Assembly (NCBI RefSeq): GCF_001556185.1
Contig: NZ_LSIJ01000105.1
Coordinates: forward strand, 1 to 64,000
Length of the DNA stretch: 64,000 nucleotides
Direction of reading: 5' to 3'
DNA from: Sphingomonas sp. CCH10-B3
Lineage (GTDB): Bacteria > Pseudomonadota > Alphaproteobacteria > Sphingomonadales > Sphingomonadaceae
The first letter of the stretch is position 1. The number at the start of each line of letters is the position of its first letter. The notes beneath the pieces were generated by a model that was not told where the DNA came from, did no database searches, and saw only the letters and a list, made by a program, of their open reading frames with translations. The position numbers and the translations under genes are program-made. Shown here piece after piece: positions 58,593 to 64,000 of this stretch.

Positions 58593-60271
58593 CGAACGCT
58601 GCTCTCGCCCCCTCGGAAACCGGAGCCGTGCAACCGGCGCTGCGGGCCGCGCTCTACCTGCGCGTCTCGTCGCCGCGTTCGGCCGAGAGCGATCTGTCGA
58701 TCCCGGACCAGCGCCGCCAGACGTCGAGCTATTGCCACTCGAACGGCTGGGAAGTCGCGGCCGAGTTTGTCGAGCCGGGGGTTTCGGGCACAGACGATCG
58801 CCGTCCCGCCTTCCAGGAAATGATCGACGCGGCGCTGGAAAGGCCGTCGCCCTTCGACGTGATCGTGGTCCATAGCTTCTCGCGCTTTTTCCGCGATCAA
58901 TTCCAGTTCGAGTTCTACCTCCGCAAGCTGGCGAAGAACGGCGTGCAGCTCGTCTCCATCACGCAGATTCTCGGCGATGATCCGATGAGCGAGATGATGC
59001 GGAAAATCATGACGCTGTTCGACGAATATCAGTCGAAGGAGAACGGCAAGCATACGCTGCGCGCGATGAACGAAAACGCCCGGCAGGGTTTCTGGAATGG
59101 CGCCCGTCCTCCGATCGGCTATCGCGCGGTCGCGGCCGAGCAGCGCGGCGCGAAGATCAAGAAAAAGCTGGAGATCGATCCGCTCCACGCCGAAACGGTG
59201 CGCCGCATTTTCCGGCTGGCGCTGGAAGGCGCGGATGGGCGCGGGCCGATCGGGGTCATGGCGATCGCGTGCTGGCTCAATGAGAATAATATCCGCACGC
59301 GCTATGGCGGTCGGTGGGGCAAGGGCATGGTCCATCAGGTGCTGACGCGGACCACCTATATCGGCGAGCACCGCTTCAACACCTATGACGTGAAGAAGGG
59401 GCGCGCGAAGCCGGAGACCGAGCACGCCATCATGGAGGTGCCGCCGATCATAACGGTGGCGGAGTTCGAGGCCGTGCAGCGATCCTTGAAAGCGCGCAGC
59501 CCGAAGATGATGCCGCCGCGGGCGGTGGGCGGATCGACGCTCTTGACGGGCATCTGCTTCTGCGCCTGTTGCGGTGGCGCGATGACGCTGCGCACCGGCA
59601 CCAGCCGGAGTGGGCAGGAGTATCGCTACTACACCTGCGCGACCAAGGCGACGAAAGGGAAGACGGGATGCCCCGGCGTCTCGCTTCCGATGGATCGGCT
59701 GAACGAGGCGGTGATCGAGCACCTGGAGAAGCGGCTGCTCGATCCCGCGCGCCTTGAAGTGCTGATGGACCAGCTTATTGCCCGACGCGACGAATGGGTG
59801 ACCGAGCGCCGCCAGCACGTCGCCGAGATGGAACGGCGCGCGACTGAGGTCGAGACCAAGCTTTCCCGGCTCTATGAAGCGATCGAGAATGGATTGGTCG
59901 ATATGGGCGATCCGTCGCTCAAGGCGCGGATTGCCGAGCTGACCACCATCCGCGACCAGGCCAGAGGCGATGCCGAGCGCGCGGTCGCACACATTGAGCG
60001 GATCAGCCCGGAGATCACGGTCGAGAGCCTTCACGCCTTCGCGCTGGTCGCCAAACGCAAGCTCCGCCACGACGATGGCTCCTATGCGCGAAACCATATT
60101 CGGGCGGTGGCCCAGCGGGTCGAGGTCCACAGCAAGACGGATGTGCGAATCTGCGGCACGCGCACCGAGTTGCTGCGCACCCTCACCGCCGTCTCTGGCG
60201 TAGAGGCGGCGGTGCTAGGGACTCGGGCTTTTGGACCGAAATGGTGCCGCTTACAGGACTCGAACCTGTGA
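58589..60271 (+). CDS. Large serine recombinase (ICE integrase)
   Basis: 560 residues. The resolvase domain begins AALYLRVSSPRSAESDLSIPDQRRQ, with probable nucleophile Ser27 in LRVSS, followed by VVHSFSRFFRDQFQFEFYLRKL. The recombinase domain has PPIGYRAVAAEQRG… and the zinc ribbon is FCACCGGAMTLRTG…YYTC…GKTGC (about residues 325–365). A coiled-coil segment follows (residues about 410–480). The last residues, from WCRLQDSNL, are read from the tRNA-Thr gene, so the C-terminus is set by the integration site. It catalyses integration and excision, probably with the AlpA-like protein. Confidence 0.93.
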   Translation: MTNAALAPSETGAVQPALRAALYLRVSSPRSAESDLSIPDQRRQTSSYCHSNGWEVAAEFVEPGVSGTDDRRPAFQEMIDAALERPSPFDVIVVHSFSRFFRDQFQFEFYLRKLAKNGVQLVSITQILGDDPMSEMMRKIMTLFDEYQSKENGKHTLRAMNENARQGFWNGARPPIGYRAVAAEQRGAKIKKKLEIDPLHAETVRRIFRLALEGADGRGPIGVMAIACWLNENNIRTRYGGRWGKGMVHQVLTRTTYIGEHRFNTYDVKKGRAKPETEHAIMEVPPIITVAEFEAVQRSLKARSPKMMPPRAVGGSTLLTGICFCACCGGAMTLRTGTSRSGQEYRYYTCATKATKGKTGCPGVSLPMDRLNEAVIEHLEKRLLDPARLEVLMDQLIARRDEWVTERRQHVAEMERRATEVETKLSRLYEAIENGLVDMGDPSLKARIAELTTIRDQARGDAERAVAHIERISPEITVESLHAFALVAKRKLRHDDGSYARNHIRAVAQRVEVHSKTDVRICGTRTELLRTLTAVSGVEAAVLGTRAFGPKWCRLQDSNL

Positions 60272-60317
60272 CCCCCGCATTACGAATGCGATGCTCTACC
60301 AGCTGAGCTAAAGCGGC
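60242..60317 (-). tRNA. tRNA-Thr (CGT), right attachment site of the ICE
   Basis: Complete cloverleaf on the minus strand: acceptor GCCGCTT/AAGCGGC, D arm GCTC…GAGC, anticodon loop TTCGTAA with anticodon CGT, T arm CAGGTTCGAGTCCTG, and an encoded CCA (60242–60244). The recombinase stop lies inside it. The terminal seven bases, TGGTGCC on the plus strand, recur at 6402–6408, the proposed attL. Confidence 0.95.
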
Positions 60318-60514
60318 CTGCGCGAGGGGCGAGTTCGCCCGGTTGCGGAGCGCGCGCTTAACACCTCGATCGGCGACTGACAAGCGCCCGCAGGGAAATG
60401 TGCCGTCGGCGGCAACTTGTGCGCTCGCCGCCCGCACAACTTTACCGGTCGTTTACCACAATCGGGCACAACGCATCCCGAAGAGCGGGCGAAGGCCCAT
60501 TGGGCCCATTGGGG

Positions 60515-61822
60515 ATGAGCATGGATACGCTGCGCGGGTTCGAGGACGATCGGATCGATAGCGATCAAGGGGACGAGGCCGACATGAGCGTCGACGACAA
60601 TGCCAATTTCGACATCGGCACCGACGAACGCCGGATGCATGTGCGTGCCTATAATCACTGGGTGTCGCTGCTCGGCGGGCGCGCCTATCCCTCGATCGAG
60701 GATCTCGATCCTGAAAACATCGCCGATTTCGGCGCGCATTCGGTGCTGCTCGATTTCACTGGCGGCATCGAGGATCCCGCGATCCGCTTCCTCGGTCGTG
60801 CGCTGCGCGATGAATGCCAGCTCGATTCGTCGATCACCCACATCACGCAAGTGCCAAGCCGATCGCTGCTGTCGCGGCTGACCGACCATTATCTGCAGAT
60901 CATCGCCAACCGCGCGCCGATCGGTTTCGAGGCCGAATTCGTCGGCACGCGCGGCCACAACACGCTGTATCGCGGCATATTGATGCCGTTTTCGTCCGAT
61001 GACGACACGATCGATTTCATTTACGGCGTGATTAATTGGAAGGAAATGGTCGACGCCGAGACACAGGCGGCGCTTTCCGCCGAAGTCGCCGAAGCCGTCC
61101 GCAGCGCGCCGCGGCCGGCGGTCGCCGCGCCGGCACCTGCCTGGGCCAGCGGGCCGAGCGCGGGCATCGACGACACCGATCATGCAACCGGCGAGGACGA
61201 TGCGGCCGACCATGACGATCTCGGCACGACGCTGGGCCTTGCCGACCAGCTGAGCCTTGCCCAGCAAAGCGCCGCTGCCGTCCGCGCTGCCGATACGCGC
61301 AGCCGCGCCGCGCTCTACCGCGCGCTTGGCCGCGCCTATGATTTCGCCGCCGCTGCCGATTCGGATCCCGATGGCTATGCCGCGCTGCTTGCCGACACCG
61401 GCATGAAGGCGCAGGCACGCGCGCCGATGACGCCGATCGTCAAGCTCGTGTTCGGCGCCGATTACGACAAGACGCGCCTGACCGAATTCGCCGCCGTGCT
61501 GACGCACGCCCGCCGCACGAATGTACCGCAAGGGGCGCTCGGCGATTTCCTCGAAATGGCCGAGGGCGGGATCAAGGGGATCGTCGCGGCGGAACGTGCG
61601 CTGAAGCGCCCGGCGCCCGCGGTCGACCGTGTAGCGGCGGCTCGGGCACGGCTTGCCGCGCTGCCGAGCCTGGCGTCGGTTGCGCTCGATGTCGATGCGG
61701 TGGTTGGCGACTATGTCGTGCTGGTGGCGCGCAAGAGCGTTCACGGCGACCTCGACATCATCGGCAGCGTCGCGTCCAACGACCCGGTCACCGATCGCGC
61801 GCTGGCCCGCATCGCCGACTGA
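60515..61822 (+). CDS. PAS-domain protein upstream of glutamate dehydrogenase
   Basis: 435 residues from the ATG at 60515 (60521 is an alternative). Residues about 35–180 are a PAS fold of the alphaproteobacterial PAS_5 type: RMHVRAYNHWVSLLGGRAYPSIEDLDPENIADFGAHSVLLDFTGG… FEAEFVGTRGHNTLYRGILMPFSSDDDTIDFIYGVINWKEM. The rest is Ala-rich and helical (SRAALYRALGRAYDFAAAADSDPDGYAALLADTGMKAQARAPMTPIVKLVFGADYDKTRLTEFAAVLTHAR). Likely a cytoplasmic sensor of unknown output. The neighbouring antisense open frame is a shadow. Confidence 0.8.
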   Translation: MSMDTLRGFEDDRIDSDQGDEADMSVDDNANFDIGTDERRMHVRAYNHWVSLLGGRAYPSIEDLDPENIADFGAHSVLLDFTGGIEDPAIRFLGRALRDECQLDSSITHITQVPSRSLLSRLTDHYLQIIANRAPIGFEAEFVGTRGHNTLYRGILMPFSSDDDTIDFIYGVINWKEMVDAETQAALSAEVAEAVRSAPRPAVAAPAPAWASGPSAGIDDTDHATGEDDAADHDDLGTTLGLADQLSLAQQSAAAVRAADTRSRAALYRALGRAYDFAAAADSDPDGYAALLADTGMKAQARAPMTPIVKLVFGADYDKTRLTEFAAVLTHARRTNVPQGALGDFLEMAEGGIKGIVAAERALKRPAPAVDRVAAARARLAALPSLASVALDVDAVVGDYVVLVARKSVHGDLDIIGSVASNDPVTDRALARIAD

Positions 61823-61895
61823 TCCGGCGGCGCCCGCACCGCTTCGGGCGACTTCGATCTTGAGCTAACCGGCCGCGCGGCGCATAGCGTCGCCC

Positions 61896-64000
61896 ATGGT
61901 CATCGCCACGCTGAAATCGCTGTCGGACGCGCTTGCGGTCCGGCTGGTCGAAGGGGCCCTGCCGGGCGAGCTTGCGGGGTTCGGCGCAGCCGAACAGGCT
62001 GAAGCTGCACGGTTCGTGGCCGCAACGGCGGGGCTCCGGCCGCCGAATACGGCACGCATGGAGCTTGAGACGATCAGCGGCGATGATTCGAACCGCCAGA
62101 TGCGGCTCGCGATCATCAACGACGACATGCCGTTTTTGGTCGATTCGATCGCGGCGACAATCGGTGCGCACGACATCGCGATCGACCGCATCATCCATCC
62201 CGTCCTGCCGATCGAGCGCGGCGAGGACGGCACATTCCGCAAGGTCGGATCGGGCGCGCCCGAATCGATGATTTACATCGAGATGGAGCGCGTCGATGCG
62301 CGGCGGCGCAAGGCGCTGCTCGGCGATATCGACCGAAATCTGGGCGATGTGCGCGCCGCCGTCACCGATTGGCCTGCCCTGCAGGAAGCGATGGCCGCCG
62401 ACGCAGCCATGCTCAACGCCAGCATCGATCCGATCGAACGCGAAGGCGGTGCGCTGTTCGACTGGTTCCTCGACCGGCATTTCACGTTGCTCGGCCATGA
62501 GCGCTGGCTGCGCGACGGCGGCGCCGTCGAGCAGATCGGCATTGCCCGCAATGCCCAGCCGGTGCCGATCCTTGCCACTACCTCACGCCAGCTTGCGCTC
62601 GACTGGTTCGCGGCGGGCAATCCAGCGCCGCTGCTGGTCAAGTCGAACCTGATTTCGGCCGTGCACCGCCATGTGCCGCTCGATCTAGCGATCGTGCCGG
62701 TGCGCGAGGGCGATGCCATCATCGGCCTGTCGATCCACGCGGGCCTTTGGACATCGAGCGCGCTCCACGCGCCGCCGCAGGACGTGCCGGTGCTGCGCGC
62801 GCGGCTGGCGGCGCTCGAAGCCAAGCTCGGTTTTGATCCCAAGGGGCATACCGGCAAGGCGCTCAGCCACGCGCTCGGCGCACTGCCGCACGATCTGGCG
62901 ACTGCCTTTGATCCCGACAGCCTTGAATCGCTTGCGCTGACCTCGATGTCGCTGGCCGATCGGCCGCGCGCCGAGATGGTGCTGGTCCGCTCGACGCTGG
63001 GGCGGCACATGTTCGCGTTCGTGTGGCTGCCGCGCGACGATCTGTCGACGGTTCGGCGGGTTGCGATCGGCGACATGCTGGCCGAGGCATCGAACGGTGC
63101 GCTGCTCAACTGGTCGATCGCGCTCGAAGACGGCGTGGTGGCGATGATCCGCTACACCTTCGATCTGCGCGGCGAGGGGCGGATGCCCGAAGTCGCGCCG
63201 CTCAATCAGCGGCTGGCGCGGATGCTGCGCGGTTGGGCCCCGGCGGTCGAGGCAGCGCTTGCCGAAATGGCCGACCCGGCTCGCGCCGCGCGGCTGGCGC
63301 TGCGCCATGCCAATTGCTTCCCGCAAGCCTATCGCGCGACGAGCACCCCGGAAGAAGCTGCCCGCGACATCGTGCGGCTGGCGACGCTGGAGACGCCCGA
63401 GGCGCGTTCGGTGCGGCTCTATCGCGACGCAAGCGGCGTGCGGCTCAAGATCTATCGCTATGGCGGCGCGCTGGCGCTGTCGGATGCCGTGCCGGTGCTC
63501 GAGAATTTCGGGTTCCGCGTGATCGAGGAAGTGCCGACCGCGCTTGCCGACGAAGCCGAGGGTTTCGTCCATGATTTCGCCATTCAGGCCGGCCCCGAAG
63601 CCGTGCCCGGCGCACTCGAAGGCAATACCGCAGTGCTCGAGGCGGCAATCGCCGATGTGCTGCAGGGGCAGGCCGAAAATGATGCCTTCAACCGGCTGAT
63701 CGTCGATGCCGGGCTCACGCCGCGCGCCGTGGTGCTGTTTCGCGCTTGGTTCCGCTATCTGCGTCAGGCCGGCATGGCTTACAGCCTTGTCACCGTGGTC
63801 GACGCGCTGCGCCGTGCGCCGCATGTCGCCGCCGCGCTGATCGCACAGTTCGACGCCGCACATGATCCGCAGTGCCGCGCCGACGCCGCCGCAGCCAAGG
63901 CCGCCGTGCTTGAGGGCCTCGACAGCGTCAACGCGATCGACGACGACCGCATTCTGCGCGGGATCGGCGGCGTGATCGACGCCACGTTGCGCACCAATGC
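61896..64000 (+). CDS. gdh: NAD-specific glutamate dehydrogenase, large form (5' part)
   Basis: 701 residues are in the window; the family is about 1,550–1,650 residues, so more than half lies beyond 64000. Start ATG 61896. Recognisable parts: PFLVDSIAATIGAHDIAIDRIIHPVLPIERGEDG (ACT-like N-terminal domain), MIYIEMERVD, and the long regulatory region VKSNLISAVHRHVPLDLAIVPVREG… LVRSTLGRHMFAFVWLPRDDLSTVRRVAIGDML… FPQAYRATSTPEEAARDIVRL… GLTPRAVVLFRAWFRYLRQAG. The enzyme deaminates glutamate to 2-oxoglutarate using NAD. The catalytic domain is not yet reached. Confidence 0.93.
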   Translation, partial: MVIATLKSLSDALAVRLVEGALPGELAGFGAAEQAEAARFVAATAGLRPPNTARMELETISGDDSNRQMRLAIINDDMPFLVDSIAATIGAHDIAIDRIIHPVLPIERGEDGTFRKVGSGAPESMIYIEMERVDARRRKALLGDIDRNLGDVRAAVTDWPALQEAMAADAAMLNASIDPIEREGGALFDWFLDRHFTLLGHERWLRDGGAVEQIGIARNAQPVPILATTSRQLALDWFAAGNPAPLLVKSNLISAVHRHVPLDLAIVPVREGDAIIGLSIHAGLWTSSALHAPPQDVPVLRARLAALEAKLGFDPKGHTGKALSHALGALPHDLATAFDPDSLESLALTSMSLADRPRAEMVLVRSTLGRHMFAFVWLPRDDLSTVRRVAIGDMLAEASNGALLNWSIALEDGVVAMIRYTFDLRGEGRMPEVAPLNQRLARMLRGWAPAVEAALAEMADPARAARLALRHANCFPQAYRATSTPEEAARDIVRLATLETPEARSVRLYRDASGVRLKIYRYGGALALSDAVPVLENFGFRVIEEVPTALADEAEGFVHDFAIQAGPEAVPGALEGNTAVLEAAIADVLQGQAENDAFNRLIVDAGLTPRAVVLFRAWFRYLRQAGMAYSLVTVVDALRRAPHVAAALIAQFDAAHDPQCRADAAAAKAAVLEGLDSVNAIDDDRILRGIGGVIDATLRTN

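Noticed and set aside
60308..61744. A 478-codon antisense open frame over the PAS-domain gene.
   Set aside because: It is the mirror of a well-supported gene and has poor codon bias and no recognisable domain.

Overview
The window looks like a GC-rich chromosome segment from a sphingomonad alphaproteobacterium. The basis is the gene run infA–maf–RNase G/E-like–yacG–tRNA-Phe on the left, the roughly 180-kDa-type NAD-glutamate dehydrogenase on the right, and short REP-like palindromes typical of this group. This placement is recognition of gene order, not a database match.

Left core (1–6.4 kb): an MpaB/DUF2236 gene; an operon of an AbrB-type antitoxin, a PemK/MazF-type toxin and a beta-class DNA methyltransferase carrying a C-terminal restriction-endonuclease-like domain; a small frameshifted gene with an A8 tract; then infA, maf, rng-like, yacG and tRNA-Phe.

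Central 54 kb (about 6.4–60.24 kb): this reads as one integrative and conjugative element (ICE). Its right end is a large serine recombinase whose 3' end runs into the 3' end of a tRNA-Thr gene. Its proposed left end, just after tRNA-Phe, holds a 7-bp copy of the tRNA-Thr terminus.

ICE cargo (6.7–29.8 kb) is metal and oxyanion resistance: chromate (ChrB-like, ChrA, DUF1259, beta-propeller), nickel/cobalt (RcnA, a CsoR/RcnR-type repressor), a decayed czcA fragment, DUF4198 and DUF2271 proteins, an extra hisD, a YqaA/DedA-like protein, a VIT1/CCC1 protein, a P1B ATPase with an unusual transmembrane motif, SRPBCC and DUF190 proteins, a CzcCBA efflux pump, an NreB-like MFS exporter with a second repressor, and a HupE-like permease with two accessory proteins.

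ICE backbone (29.9–60.2 kb): LysR regulator, DUF2274, trbI-G-F-L-K-J-E-D-C-B, a CopG-like protein, TraG, a relaxase preceded by an oriT candidate, a small DNA methylase, lytic transglycosylase, DUF736, TraF, DUF2840, a Dcm-like methyltransferase and a PAPS-reductase-like protein, an iteron/DnaA-box origin next to repA, an AlpA-like HTH gene, a broken DUF6499–DUF2285 regulator, an accessory segment with another methyltransferase and small genes, and a TacA/TacT-type toxin–antitoxin pair translationally coupled to the recombinase. Most trb/tra genes overlap by ATGA or GTGA, as in one long operon.

Right core (60.3–64 kb): tRNA-Thr, a PAS-domain protein, and the 5' two-fifths of the NAD-glutamate dehydrogenase, which runs off the window.

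Most unusual points: codon-frame exchange inside the Dcm-like gene; a stem that buries the trbB Shine–Dalgarno sequence; recombinase C-terminus exchange predicted at integration; a replication origin inside an ICE; the methyltransferase–nuclease fusion behind a toxin–antitoxin pair; and hisD inside a nickel island.
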